From NCBI GenBank assembly GCA_013361075.1, contig JABWAJ010000023.1, positions 1-21,243 on the forward strand: a DNA stretch of 21,243 bases. The letters run 5' to 3'. Shown piece after piece: positions 8,061 through 14,946 of this stretch. Each line of letters opens with the position of its first letter. Within the stretch, counting starts at the first letter, position 1. The notes beneath the pieces were generated by a model. It saw only the letters and a list, made by a program, of their open reading frames with translations. It searched no databases and had not been told where the DNA came from. This DNA comes from Saprospiraceae bacterium (GTDB lineage: Bacteria > Bacteroidota > Bacteroidia > Chitinophagales > Saprospiraceae). The position numbers were made by a program, and so were the translations under genes.

Positions 8061-9053
8061 ATGAACTACCAGGCAAAATCCGATCGCTATCAACAACTCC
8101 CTTACCGCCGCTGTGGGAATAGTGGCCTTCTTTTGCCTGCCATTTCGCTGGGCTTGTGGCATAATTTCGGCGGAGTAGATGTTTACGAAACCTACCGGGA
8201 TGTTTTGCGGGTGGCCTTCGACCGTGGTGTGACTCACTTCGACTTGGCCAATAACTACGGGCCGCCGCCGGGCTCAGCCGAGGAAAATTTCGGACGCATT
8301 CTCAAACAGGATTTTGCCGCATACCGCGACGAACTCATCATTTCAACCAAAGCGGGCTATCGCATGTGGGATGGGCCTTACGGCGAATGGGGGTCCAAAA
8401 AATACCTTGTTTCCAGTCTCGACCAAAGCCTGCGGCGGATGGGCCTCGATTATGTGGATATTTTTTACAGCCACAGGCCTGATCCGGATACGCCACTGGA
8501 AGAAACAATGGGTGCCCTCGACCTGATTGTCCGCCAGGGAAAGGCTTTATACGCCGGTATTTCTAATTATACTGCTGAACAAACGACCCGGGCAGTTGCC
8601 ATTTTGAAGCGCCTGGGCACACCTTGCCTGATTCACCAACCCAAATATTCCATGCTGGAACGCTGGGTAGAAGGCGGCCTGATGGACGTGCTGGGCCAGG
8701 AAGGCATTGGCTGCATTCCGTTTTCGCCACTGGCCCAAGGGCTGCTTACCGACAAGTACCTGAAAGGCATTCCTGCCGATTCCCGTGCAGCCAAGCCACA
8801 TGGCTTTTTGCAGGCGTCGGCCATTACCGAAGGGGTAATTTCAAAATTGCAGCAATTGAATGCCATTGCCGAAAAACGCAACCAATCGCTGGCCCAAATG
8901 GCCCTTGCCTGGCTGCTCAAAGACCCCCGCGTGACATCGGTACTGATTGGTGCCAGCCGGACTACCCAGTTGCTGGATTCTTTGGCTTGTTTGAATAACC
9001 TGGCATTTAGTGCGGAAGAGCTGGCAGATATAGAAAGGATTTTAGGGCAATGA
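8061..9053 (+). CDS. mgrA: Aldo-keto reductase, YghZ/MgrA (L-glyceraldehyde 3-phosphate reductase) type
   Basis: A 330-residue cytosolic NADPH-dependent reductase with a TIM-barrel. The catalytic tetrad is visible: Asp61 and Tyr66 in HFDLANNYGPPPGSAEENFG, Lys97 in IISTKAG, and His138 in FYSHRPD. The DLANNYGPPPGSAEENFGR signature and the SKKYLVSSLDQSLRRMGLDYVD region match the AKR14/YghZ group, which reduces L-glyceraldehyde 3-phosphate, methylglyoxal and related aldehydes. Late motifs IPFSPLAQGLLTDKYL and VLIGASRTTQL support cofactor binding. I chose ATG 8061; the frame extends to a TTG at 8043, which is less likely. It follows the adaptor gene by 38 bases on the same strand and may be read through from the metal operon, though a metal-related role is only a guess (detoxifying reactive aldehydes). 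Confidence 0.92.
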   Translation: MNYQAKSDRYQQLPYRRCGNSGLLLPAISLGLWHNFGGVDVYETYRDVLRVAFDRGVTHFDLANNYGPPPGSAEENFGRILKQDFAAYRDELIISTKAGYRMWDGPYGEWGSKKYLVSSLDQSLRRMGLDYVDIFYSHRPDPDTPLEETMGALDLIVRQGKALYAGISNYTAEQTTRAVAILKRLGTPCLIHQPKYSMLERWVEGGLMDVLGQEGIGCIPFSPLAQGLLTDKYLKGIPADSRAAKPHGFLQASAITEGVISKLQQLNAIAEKRNQSLAQMALAWLLKDPRVTSVLIGASRTTQLLDSLACLNNLAFSAEELADIERILGQ

Positions 9054-9059
9054 TGGCCA

Positions 9060-9084
9060 TTTTGCAGGGATTACCCCTGCAAAA
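9060..9084. repeat. Perfect 10-bp hairpin between convergent genes
   Basis: TTTTGCAGGG (9060-9069) and CCCTGCAAAA (9075-9084) pair around the loop ATTAC. The stem contains the stop codon and last codons of the leftward DoxX-like gene and lies 6 bases past the stop of the aldo-keto reductase. On both strands the T run lies in the 5' arm, so it is not a textbook intrinsic terminator, but it may still separate the two convergent transcripts or stabilise their 3' ends. Confidence 0.55.
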
Positions 9085-9466
9085 AACCATACAGCCCGAT
9101 CAGGGCCACCGCCAGATAGGGCGTCACGCCGGCTGCTCCGCCGTAGTCTTTCGACATGCGCAGTCCAAAAATCAGGGCAATGAAATTCAGGGAGCCGAGA
9201 CAAAGTGCCCAAAGGCCCCATTGATTACCGCCACCCGTCCAGAGTTGAACCAGTCCGGCAATGGCCAGCCCGCCTGAGCCGACTTCCATTAAGGTCACAA
9301 CCGGCAACAGCAGGCCCGTTGTACCGGCTAAGGGAGAGTTTTTAAACTGCCCCTGGAAGTAGGCTAAATTGCCTTTGTAGTCAAGGATTTTGCCCAGCCC
9401 CGATTCGCCCAGGGTAGCAACCAGGTAAAGCAAAGCAATGGATTGAAAAAGGAGTTGGCTTGTCAT
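9071..9466 (-). CDS. DoxX-like small integral membrane protein
   Basis: A 131-residue protein with four predicted membrane helices: about 6-24, 45-72, 80-100 and 112-129. The start region (LLFQSIALLYLVATLGESGLGKI), the lumenal FxxxF-like segment and the late LYGFLQ helix suit the DoxX/DoxX-like superfamily, whose members are often linked to thiol or sulfur chemistry, but no catalytic residue can be named here. Glu21, early in the first loop, is a typical position for a conserved acidic residue in that superfamily. It is convergent with the aldo-keto reductase, only 17 bases apart. Just upstream of its ATG, the 8-base unit AAAAGTTA is repeated twice (9473-9488); read on the minus strand this is TAACTTTT, one base off the -7 consensus, and could be its promoter. 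Confidence 0.65.
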   Translation of the reverse strand: MTSQLLFQSIALLYLVATLGESGLGKILDYKGNLAYFQGQFKNSPLAGTTGLLLPVVTLMEVGSGGLAIAGLVQLWTGGGNQWGLWALCLGSLNFIALIFGLRMSKDYGGAAGVTPYLAVALIGLYGFLQG

Positions 9467-9596
9467 GGTAAAAAAAGTTAAAAGTTATGAAAAACGCTGG
9501 ACGGCTTGCACCACATTAGTGGGGGTGGACAGAGCTGGCATCGCATCCCGGATTTAAGGCTCAACGCTCAACCACCACCTTCAAACATTCCAAACC

Positions 9597-9722
9597 CAAC
9601 GAACAACGCTCAACGCTCAACGCTCAACGCTCAACGCTCAACGAACAACGCTCAACGAACAACGAACAACGAACAACGCTCAACGAACAACGCTCAACCA
9701 ACAACGTTCAACCAACAACCAC
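9597..9722. repeat. Heptanucleotide tandem array (CAACGCT/CAACGAA), 18 units
   Basis: From 9597 the sequence is 18 consecutive 7-base units, all beginning CAAC: CAACGAA, five CAACGCT, then a mix of CAACGAA and CAACGCT, ending with CAACCAA, CAACGTT, CAACCAA and CAACCAC. One further unit pair lies at 9562-9575. The array ends 2 bases before the stop codon of the leftward chitinase-like gene (stop at 9725), so it forms that mRNA's 3' trailer and sits upstream of the DoxX-like gene. The rest of 9467-9596 holds nothing else I recognise. The array is a likely slipped-strand (length-variable) locus. Confidence 0.92.
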
Positions 9723-9724
9723 CA

Positions 9725-10933
9725 TCACCCCTTCACCAATTTCAGCGTTCGCACCCCGGCTCCCGTTTGTTGTTGCAAAAAATAAAACCCGGATGTCAGG
9801 TGCTGAACATCTAAGGTCAGGGAAGAAAGCCCGTCCAGGACCTGTTGTTGCAAGGTGCGACCATTCATATCAATAAGGCGGATGGTGCAGGCGTCCTGGC
9901 CTTCGTTGTCAATGTAGAGATTTTGACTGAACGGGGAAGGGTAGGCGCGGATGGTGGCTGCCAGTAACGGGGTTTCTGAATTGGTGATGCCGTTAACCGT
10001 GTTGTAAATGGTAGTCAGCAGGGAATATTCGTTGAAAGCATCCTGGCCGAGTTCCCAGATCATGATGCCGGCTACTTCGTCCATGGCCAATTCTGTTTTG
10101 GCGCGAATGGTAGGAATACCGTTGTAAAAAATTTGTCCGACCTGGTCAAGTTGGGCGTTGGCAGGGTTTTGAGCTACCAGGCTGCCGAAGGTTGCCGATG
10201 TAACGCTTGCAGGGGCATTGTTAAAATTCCAGCCGTAAAACGGAACACCAAGCGTGAGCCGGTCAGCGGGCATGCCCTGCGTCTTCCAGTAGTTGATCGC
10301 ATTGACGGCAAAAGTATAAGACGAATGCTGGCCGGGGTTGTTGGGAGCCCAGGGTCCGGTAAAATCGTACACCATCATGTTGATGAAATCAAAAGCAAGC
10401 ATGGCTTCGTCGCTGATGTTCGGATAGCGATAAGTGCCCGGCAACGCAGCAGTCAGGGGCAGTCCGTGCGCTGTGAGAGAATCCCGTAACTGAAGCACAA
10501 AAGGGCTGTAAAGTGGCGTCACGTAGCTCCATTCCAGGTCCATATCTACCCCATCAAGCCCATGCGCCTGAACGTATTCTATGATTTTGTGGATAAAAGC
10601 AGCCCGGTTTTCCGGTTGCTGGTGGTGGGTCCAGGCGGCATCCCATTCCGATGTGAGGGCACCGCCGGCCAGAGAAATATAGACCTTTACTCCATGTTGC
10701 TGGGCTGCCTGTACAACAGGATCGATGTTGTACCCGTTGACACTAAGGTTGCCGGCCATGTCAGGATTGGCAAACGCCAGGTTGAGGTGGGTCAGCTTGC
10801 TGTAGTCGATCTGATCACTCAGGCCGAACCGATAATAGGGCAGGTAGCCGATGATTTTGAAATCCTGCTGGGCCATTAGGCTGCTCAAGTTCAGTAAAAA
10901 CAGCAATGAGATTAAGGTATGGTGTTTTGGCAT
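9725..10933 (-). CDS. Secreted GH18 chitinase-like hydrolase with T9SS type A sorting domain
   Basis: A 402-residue protein: signal peptide (cleavage after SSLMAQ, residue 22), a GH18 barrel at about 25-310, and a C-terminal T9SS type A sorting domain at about 325-402 (AYPSPFSQNLYI, then MNGRTLQQQ, ending TLKLVKG). The GH18 catalytic motif is complete: DGVDMDLEW, with Asp127, Asp130, Asp132 and the acid Glu134. The substrate-binding loop KVYISLAGG and the late motif GIMIWELGQD are also typical. It would cleave beta-1,4-N-acetylglucosamine links in chitin or a related glycan outside the cell, being exported through Sec then T9SS. No carbohydrate-binding module is seen. An acidic 32-codon ORF ends 9 bases upstream and shares its promoter, so translation may be coupled. 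Endo-beta-N-acetylglucosaminidase activity is an alternative within GH18. Confidence 0.9.
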   Translation of the reverse strand: MPKHHTLISLLFLLNLSSLMAQQDFKIIGYLPYYRFGLSDQIDYSKLTHLNLAFANPDMAGNLSVNGYNIDPVVQAAQQHGVKVYISLAGGALTSEWDAAWTHHQQPENRAAFIHKIIEYVQAHGLDGVDMDLEWSYVTPLYSPFVLQLRDSLTAHGLPLTAALPGTYRYPNISDEAMLAFDFINMMVYDFTGPWAPNNPGQHSSYTFAVNAINYWKTQGMPADRLTLGVPFYGWNFNNAPASVTSATFGSLVAQNPANAQLDQVGQIFYNGIPTIRAKTELAMDEVAGIMIWELGQDAFNEYSLLTTIYNTVNGITNSETPLLAATIRAYPSPFSQNLYIDNEGQDACTIRLIDMNGRTLQQQVLDGLSSLTLDVQHLTSGFYFLQQQTGAGVRTLKLVKG

Positions 10934-10942
10934 AAAATGCAG

Positions 10943-11041
10943 TTAATCATTAATGGAGGAATACCCAACTCCTTGCAGAATTTCTTCCAGGTCGGCGGGG
11001 ATAGTTGGCGGAACCGGGTTATCCAGAATATTGATGTCCAT
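10943..11041 (-). CDS. Small acidic 32-residue ORF preceding the chitinase-like gene
   Basis: An ATG at 11041 opens 32 codons ending with TAA at 10943, 9 bases before the chitinase-like start. The peptide begins MDINILDNPVPPTIPADLEE and ends GVGYSSIND. It has six acidic residues and no Lys or Arg, and a Pro-rich middle. A perfect -7 box (TATCTTTG on the minus strand, 11086-11093) lies about 45 bases upstream, so the ORF is at the head of the transcript. No family is recognised. It could be a leader peptide coupled to the hydrolase, a small protein in its own right, or a chance frame; the promoter and tight spacing argue mildly for translation. Confidence 0.4.
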   Translation of the reverse strand: MDINILDNPVPPTIPADLEEILQGVGYSSIND

Positions 11042-11085
11042 ATTGCATGACTTTTTAATGAAACGGCCGTCTTATCGCCTGGTTC

Positions 11086-11093
11086 CAAAGATA
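11086..11093 (-). promoter_or_regulatory. Bacteroidota -7 box for the small ORF and chitinase-like gene
   Basis: On the minus strand the bases read TATCTTTG, an exact match to TAnnTTTG. No clear TTTG -33 element is found 17-23 bases further up. Transcription would start near 11079, giving a leader of about 38 bases before the 32-codon ORF. Confidence 0.5.
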
Positions 11094-11107
11094 GGTTTTC
11101 TGATAAA

Positions 11108-11128
11108 ACCCCGTACTATTTTCGGGGT
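11108..11128. repeat. Hairpin in the divergent promoter region
   Basis: ACCCCG (11108-11113) and CGGGGT (11123-11128) pair around a 9-base AT-rich loop. The hairpin sits between the divergently read small ORF/chitinase gene and the META lipoprotein gene, and could be an operator-like site. No T tract follows. Confidence 0.35.
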
Positions 11129-11167
11129 ATTCCATGATATCGCTTGTTAACTTTAAAATCATTGCAC

Positions 11168-11590
11168 ATGAATCTTTATTTGCCTTTGGCAGGTTGCCTG
11201 CTGCTGACAGCCATGGCCTGCAAAACACCAACGCCTTCTGACGACGATCACCTGCGCCTGCACGACATCTGGGCCTTGCAAAGTATGAAACAAAAAGAGC
11301 TGCCGGAAAGCGCCAAGGGCAAACCCTATATTGAGATCCATGTAAAAGACGGCAAACTTATGGGCAACGGCGGGTGCAACCAGCTGTTTGGCAACATCAC
11401 ATTTGAAGGGAAAAACGGCATTCAGTTTTCCGGCCTCGGAAGCACCAAAATGGCCTGCCCGGAGTTGAAGACCGAATCCGAATTCATGCAATTGCTGCAA
11501 GCTGTTCGAAGTTATGAACTGCGCGAACTATCACTTTTTCTGCTGGGTTCCGGCGGAGAAGAATTGTTGGAATTCCGGAAAGTAGATTGA
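11168..11590 (+). CDS. META-domain (HslJ-like) lipoprotein
   Basis: A 140-residue lipoprotein: signal peptide with lipobox LTAMAC (Cys at residue 19), a short linker, and a META domain over residues about 33-138. The signature is clear: GNGGCNQLFGNITFEG, then FSGLGSTKMACPE, the two cysteines being typical. In E. coli, HslJ is a heat-shock-linked outer membrane protein affecting novobiocin tolerance; for Bacteroidota homologues the role is not established. I chose ATG 11168 because it gives a compact lipoprotein signal; the frame extends to a TTG at 11144, which would add residues before the basic region. TAACTTTA at 11148-11155 is one base off the -7 consensus but close to the ATG, leaving a leader of only about 6 bases. 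Confidence 0.85.
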   Translation: MNLYLPLAGCLLLTAMACKTPTPSDDDHLRLHDIWALQSMKQKELPESAKGKPYIEIHVKDGKLMGNGGCNQLFGNITFEGKNGIQFSGLGSTKMACPELKTESEFMQLLQAVRSYELRELSLFLLGSGGEELLEFRKVD

Positions 11591-11657
11591 GCAGGTAAAA
11601 ATTATGCACCAAACCCACATTCTTTAACTCCCCGTATCAAACCATAGACAAACAACT

Positions 11658-11665
11658 TACCTTTG
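11658..11665 (+). promoter_or_regulatory. Bacteroidota -7 box for the esterase-like gene
   Basis: TACCTTTG matches TAnnTTTG exactly, 28 bases before the ATG at 11694, giving a leader of about 22 bases. No TTTG -33 element is evident at the usual distance. Confidence 0.5.
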
Positions 11666-11693
11666 CCGCAAATTCCATAACATCATCCACCAC

Positions 11694-12398
11694 ATGCGCG
11701 AAGAATATTTCCGTTGGTACTCTCCCAACCTCAACATGGATATGGAAATGCTCGTACACGGGCATCAGGGCTATCCGGTTATCCTTTTTCCATCATCCAT
11801 GGGCCGTTATTTCGAAAGCAAAGATTTTGGCCTCACTGAATCGGCGCGCTGGTTCATCGAACGGGGGTTCATCCAGTTGTTTTGCCCCGACAGCATTGAC
11901 AAACACAGCTGGTACAACAAGCAGGTCCACCCGGCTACCCGGGCACACAACCATGCCTGGTACGATAAAATGGTACTTGATGAAATTGTGCAACGGGCCC
12001 GCTGGAACACTCCCTCCGGCAAAGTAGCGGTAGCCGGGGCCAGTTTTGGCGGTTATCACGCAGTCAATTTTGCACTGAAGCACCCGGAAGTAGTTAGCCA
12101 CCTGTATTCGATGAGTGGTGCTTTTGACATCCGGACCTTCGTTGGCGACCACTACGACGACAATGTCTATTTCAATAATCCGGTAGACTACATCCACGGC
12201 CTCAGCCATCCGGATATCTGGCGCATGAAGATCGTGCTGGGCACTTCGGAATGGGATATTTGTTTAGAGGCCAACCAGCGTCTTTCCGGTCAACTGCATC
12301 AGAAAAACATCCCGCACTGGCTTGATGTGCGTGGCTGGCAACAGCACGACTGGCCTTTATGGCGCGATATGTTTCCTCATTATTTGAGTTTGATTTGA
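11694..12398 (+). CDS. Esterase-like alpha/beta hydrolase (esterase D/PHB depolymerase-like family)
   Basis: A 234-residue cytosolic serine hydrolase without a signal peptide. The nucleophile elbow is GASFGG (Ser117), the probable acid is Asp188 in TSEWDIC, and the probable base is His218 in WQQHDWPLW; this spacing fits the esterase D/antigen 85 fold. The N-terminal part (PVILFPSSMGRYFE) supplies the oxyanion loop. Several His and Trp residues (HSWYNKQVHPATRAHNHAWYD) line the region before the elbow and are typical of this uncharacterised bacterial subgroup. The substrate cannot be named. It has its own -7 box and is followed 44 bases later by a convergent gene. The palindrome ACTCCGGAGT at 12420-12429 lies between the two stops. 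Confidence 0.85.
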   Translation: MREEYFRWYSPNLNMDMEMLVHGHQGYPVILFPSSMGRYFESKDFGLTESARWFIERGFIQLFCPDSIDKHSWYNKQVHPATRAHNHAWYDKMVLDEIVQRARWNTPSGKVAVAGASFGGYHAVNFALKHPEVVSHLYSMSGAFDIRTFVGDHYDDNVYFNNPVDYIHGLSHPDIWRMKIVLGTSEWDICLEANQRLSGQLHQKNIPHWLDVRGWQQHDWPLWRDMFPHYLSLI

Positions 12399-12442
12399 TC
12401 GGTCTAAGAAGCAATAAATACTCCGGAGTGCCTGCCTGCCCG

Positions 12443-12862
12443 TTAATTTCCTTTTCGGGTGTTCGTCTTCTCCCGGCTTTTTACTGCTTTTTCTTCGGCT
12501 TTTTCTGCTTTACCGTCGGCCTTGACGGCTTTGCGCTGCGCCTTCAGCACATTGGCGCGGGCCCGGGCAGCTTCTTCTTTCGCCTCAGCGGCTTTGCGCT
12601 CTTTTTTGGCTGCACGCACTTCCGATTTGGCGTCTTTGTGTGCTTTTTTTAAGGTTTTCGCATCTGTTTGTACCGGTTCTTTGGCGCTGGCGGTTTGGCT
12701 TTCTTTCTTTTTAAAAATGGAAACTTTTTCTTTTTTTTCTGAAACGGGCGTCTGTTCCTGTTTTTCTTCTTTTTTCTTAAACAGCTGTGCATGGGCTTCT
12801 CCGGCAAAGCAAAGCAGGAGGATAAAAGTCATAAAAAACACCAAACGATTGGAGATGGTCAT
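12443..12862 (-). CDS. Exported Lys/Ala/Glu-rich coiled-coil protein of unknown function
   Basis: A 139-residue protein with a clear signal peptide (cleavage near AHAQ, residue 26) followed by a strongly charged, almost fully helical body. FKKKE occurs twice (28-32 and 50-54). Residues 68-139 are made of Ala, Lys, Glu and Arg in a heptad-like pattern (for example KAEKAEEKAVKSREK), so a long single helix or coiled coil is likely, with a strongly basic net charge. No family is recognised; small secreted Lys-rich proteins of this kind are frequent in Bacteroidota and might bind polyanions such as LPS, nucleic acid or cell-wall polymers, which is a guess. It is divergent from meaB (87 bases) and convergent with the hydrolase gene. 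Confidence 0.7.
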   Translation of the reverse strand: MTISNRLVFFMTFILLLCFAGEAHAQLFKKKEEKQEQTPVSEKKEKVSIFKKKESQTASAKEPVQTDAKTLKKAHKDAKSEVRAAKKERKAAEAKEEAARARANVLKAQRKAVKADGKAEKAEEKAVKSREKTNTRKGN

Positions 12863-12949
12863 GTTATGCTTTATTTTGTGAGAAATTCGAGGTATTAACG
12901 TCAGCGGATTGCTTTTGATTATAAAGTCTGTTATTTCATATTAACGCGC

Positions 12950-14017
12950 ATGCCGGTTTCAGATCACCATACCCATCCTAATGTCAATCCGCAGTTAAGC
13001 GAGCACCTGGCGCAACGCAAACTAAATGCACTTTTGCCTGAAGACCACGTGGCCCGCCTGCTCGCCGGCGACCGCATTGCCCTGAGCAGGGCCATTACCC
13101 TCGTGGAAAGTTCGAGAGCCGACCACCAGGAAACGGCAGAAAAAATTGTTGCGCAGTGCCTCCCCCACAGCGGGAAAAGTCTGCGCATCGGCATTACCGG
13201 AGCACCCGGAGTTGGGAAAAGTACCTTCATAGAAACTTTCGGATTGTATTTATTGTCCCAGGGCCGGCGGGTAGCCGTGCTGGCGGTTGATCCTTCCAGC
13301 CAGGTCAGCAAAGGCAGCATCCTTGGCGATAAAACGCGCATGTTCGAACTGGCCTCACAACCAGGTGCTTTCATCCGGCCTTCTCCTTCGGGAGAGTCAC
13401 TTGGCGGTGTGGCGCGCAAAACCCGCGAGGCCATTTTACTTTGTGAAGCGGCAGGCTTTGATGTCATCATCATCGAAACAGTTGGGGTTGGGCAATCTGA
13501 AACCGCCGTACACTCTATGACAGATTTTTTTCTGTTGCTGCTCCTGCCAGGCGCAGGCGACGAACTCCAGGGTATCAAACGTGGAATTGTAGAAATGGCC
13601 GACCTCATTGCCATCAACAAAGCCGACGGCGAGCGAAAGGGACTCGCCATGCGTGCCAAACGCGAATATGCCGGCGCCCTTCACCTGTTCCCGCCTAAAA
13701 GCAGTGGTTGGGAGCCTCAAACAGTTCTTTGTTCAGCCATTGAAAATTTGGGAATAGTTGAAATTTGGAAACTATTACTTGCCTACCAGGAACTCACTTC
13801 AAAAAACGCTTATTTCGGGCATAACAGGACCCAACAAGCCCGGTATTGGCTCCATGAGAGCATCCACGCGCACCTTCACGACCTGTTTTACCGGAATATT
13901 GCTGTTCAGGAGCATTTACAGGCGGTAGAAGAAGCCGTACTCAACGGCAGCATCACCCCTTTCAGGGGAGCGGCTATGTTGATGGATTTTTTTTTAACCG
14001 CAGGCAAAATTGAATAA
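12950..14017 (+). CDS. meaB: Methylmalonyl-CoA mutase-associated GTPase MeaB (ArgK family)
   Basis: A 355-residue SIMIBI-class G3E GTPase that guards adenosylcobalamin loading and protects methylmalonyl-CoA mutase. Motifs in order: Walker A GAPGVGKST (84-92), AVDPSS (112-117), the switch region LGDKTRM (125-131), Glu176 in IETVGVGQSE, and the base-specificity motif NKAD (223-226). The N-terminal helical part (LLAGDRIALSRAITLVESS) and the C-terminal dimerisation helices are both present, so it is full length. No mutase gene is in the window; in Bacteroidota the mutase genes are often elsewhere. A weak hairpin follows the stop. The protein was earlier annotated as the ArgK kinase; that name is obsolete. 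Confidence 0.96.
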   Translation: MPVSDHHTHPNVNPQLSEHLAQRKLNALLPEDHVARLLAGDRIALSRAITLVESSRADHQETAEKIVAQCLPHSGKSLRIGITGAPGVGKSTFIETFGLYLLSQGRRVAVLAVDPSSQVSKGSILGDKTRMFELASQPGAFIRPSPSGESLGGVARKTREAILLCEAAGFDVIIIETVGVGQSETAVHSMTDFFLLLLLPGAGDELQGIKRGIVEMADLIAINKADGERKGLAMRAKREYAGALHLFPPKSSGWEPQTVLCSAIENLGIVEIWKLLLAYQELTSKNAYFGHNRTQQARYWLHESIHAHLHDLFYRNIAVQEHLQAVEEAVLNGSITPFRGAAMLMDFFLTAGKIE

Positions 14018-14024
14018 GTATAAA

Positions 14025-14042
14025 AAGCGGTGAAAACCGTTT
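14025..14042 (+). terminator. Possible weak terminator after meaB
   Basis: AAGCGGT (14025-14031) and ACCGTTT (14036-14042) pair with one G-T wobble around a GAAA tetraloop, 8 bases after the meaB stop. No long T run follows, so termination would be partial. Confidence 0.35.
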
Positions 14043-14125
14043 GTCAACAGCTCAAATTAACCATATAAAAGTTCTCGTTATCCCCTGGATTCAAAATTTT
14101 TTATTCTTAAAAAAATGGCACATCA

Positions 14126-14155
14126 TTTGCTTTCTAAAAAAAGTTTTTACCTTAG
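14126..14155 (+). promoter_or_regulatory. Bacteroidota promoter for the NlpC/P60 gene
   Basis: TTTG (14126-14129) and TACCTTAG (14148-14155, one base off TAnnTTTG) are separated by 18 bases, within the known 17-23 range. Transcription would start near 14162 and reach ATG 14188 after about 26 bases. The position of the promoter rules out any start codon upstream of it in the same frame. Confidence 0.65.
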
Positions 14156-14187
14156 CCCTGTCGAAGCAAGCTAAAAATCTTCTGATT

Positions 14188-14814
14188 ATGTTAAGCCGAC
14201 AATGGAAAGCACTAACAATTACACTTTTTTCTGCATTCTCCCTGGCTCATGGCGCTACCTTTAACAACGAACGTTCCTCTGCAGACTCGCTCGTTGTAAG
14301 TAAAGAAAGAACCATTGAAGAACAACTTGTACGTCAACAAGTTATCTCGTATGCAAAACGATTTCAGGGAATCAACTACAAGTATGCAGGTCGTTCCCCA
14401 AAAGGGTTTGACTGCTCTGGTTTTACGCACTATGTAATGAACCACTTCAATGTGGATGTATCGCCAAGCTCCCGCACACAGGCAGGCGAGGGCAAAAAGA
14501 TTGACCTTGGAAAGGTTCGTCCCGGCGATCTGATTTTTTTTCGGAGACCGAAGTCAAGGTATATCTTCCACGTAGCTATGGTCGTTTCCAACGATCAAAA
14601 AGCTGTACACATCATACACAGCACTTCACGTGGGGTAGTCATTGACAATCTGAATGAATCGAAATACTGGAAACCTAAAGCCTACATTGCCAGAGATGTA
14701 CTTTCCGGCAGTGATTTCAAGCTTCAGGACATGGTGGAACCTCCCGTGGAAGCGCCCTTAGAAGCGCATCCGATGCCGGATCTTCACCTGACTATGCTGG
14801 CTTGTTTTATTTAA
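14188..14814 (+). CDS. Exported NlpC/P60 (C40) peptidoglycan peptidase
   Basis: A 208-residue cell-wall hydrolase: signal peptide (MLSRQWKALTITLFSAFSLAHGA), a helical linker, and an NlpC/P60 domain at about 50-170. Catalytic Cys76 lies in GFDCSGFT and His128 in FHVAMVV, with His141 or His144 (VHIIHS) as the third polar residue. RPGDLIFF is also typical. It would cut the D-Glu-to-diamino-acid bond in peptide stems. No SH3 or LysM domain is present, and the C-terminal tail (about 175-208) is proline- and acid-rich and unassigned. The frame is open back to 14041, but that extension crosses the promoter and lacks protein-like character, so I use ATG 14188. It ends 26 bases before a strong terminator. 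Confidence 0.9.
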   Translation: MLSRQWKALTITLFSAFSLAHGATFNNERSSADSLVVSKERTIEEQLVRQQVISYAKRFQGINYKYAGRSPKGFDCSGFTHYVMNHFNVDVSPSSRTQAGEGKKIDLGKVRPGDLIFFRRPKSRYIFHVAMVVSNDQKAVHIIHSTSRGVVIDNLNESKYWKPKAYIARDVLSGSDFKLQDMVEPPVEAPLEAHPMPDLHLTMLACFI

Positions 14815-14839
14815 ACCAATCGCTTCGATTATTTTATGA

Positions 14840-14885
14840 AAAGGTTCTTGTCCATCATGTCATGGGCAAGAACCTTTGAATTTTT
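14840..14885 (+). terminator. Strong intrinsic terminator after the NlpC/P60 gene
   Basis: The arms 14840-14855 (AAAGGTTCTTGTCCAT) and 14862-14877 (ATGGGCAAGAACCTTT) form a 16-bp stem with one T-G wobble and the loop CATGTC, followed by GAATTTTT. It lies 26 bases past the NlpC/P60 stop. Confidence 0.88.
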
Positions 14886-14908
14886 AACTGGTTTTATAGC
14901 CAAATCGT

Positions 14909-14916
14909 TATTTTTG
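14909..14916 (+). promoter_or_regulatory. Bacteroidota -7 box for the oligoendopeptidase gene
   Basis: TATTTTTG is an exact TAnnTTTG match, 24 bases past the preceding terminator and 30 bases before ATG 14947. A -33 TTTG at the usual spacing is not evident. It fixes the start of the peptidase at 14947. Confidence 0.55.
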
Positions 14917-14946
14917 AAACGTGAAACAAAAAAAATACCACCACTA

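Noticed and set aside
9597..9722. CRISPR array
   Set aside because: The 7-base units are directly adjacent with no spacers, and no cas genes are present.
10953..11150. 65-codon plus-strand frame
   Set aside because: It crosses the minus-strand -7 box and the hairpin, and its translation is not protein-like; the small minus-strand ORF is the better reading.
12420..12429. Palindrome ACTCCGGAGT between convergent genes as a terminator
   Set aside because: It has no loop and no T tract, and could be chance.
12459..12881. 140-codon open frame on the plus strand
   Set aside because: Antisense to the Lys/Ala/Glu-rich exported protein; the Phe/Ser/Ala-rich product reflects reversed Lys and Glu codons. 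The minus frame has a proper signal peptide.
12964..13659. 231-codon open frame on the minus strand
   Set aside because: Antisense to meaB, with Ser/Pro/Arg-rich translation typical of a reversed GC-rich gene.
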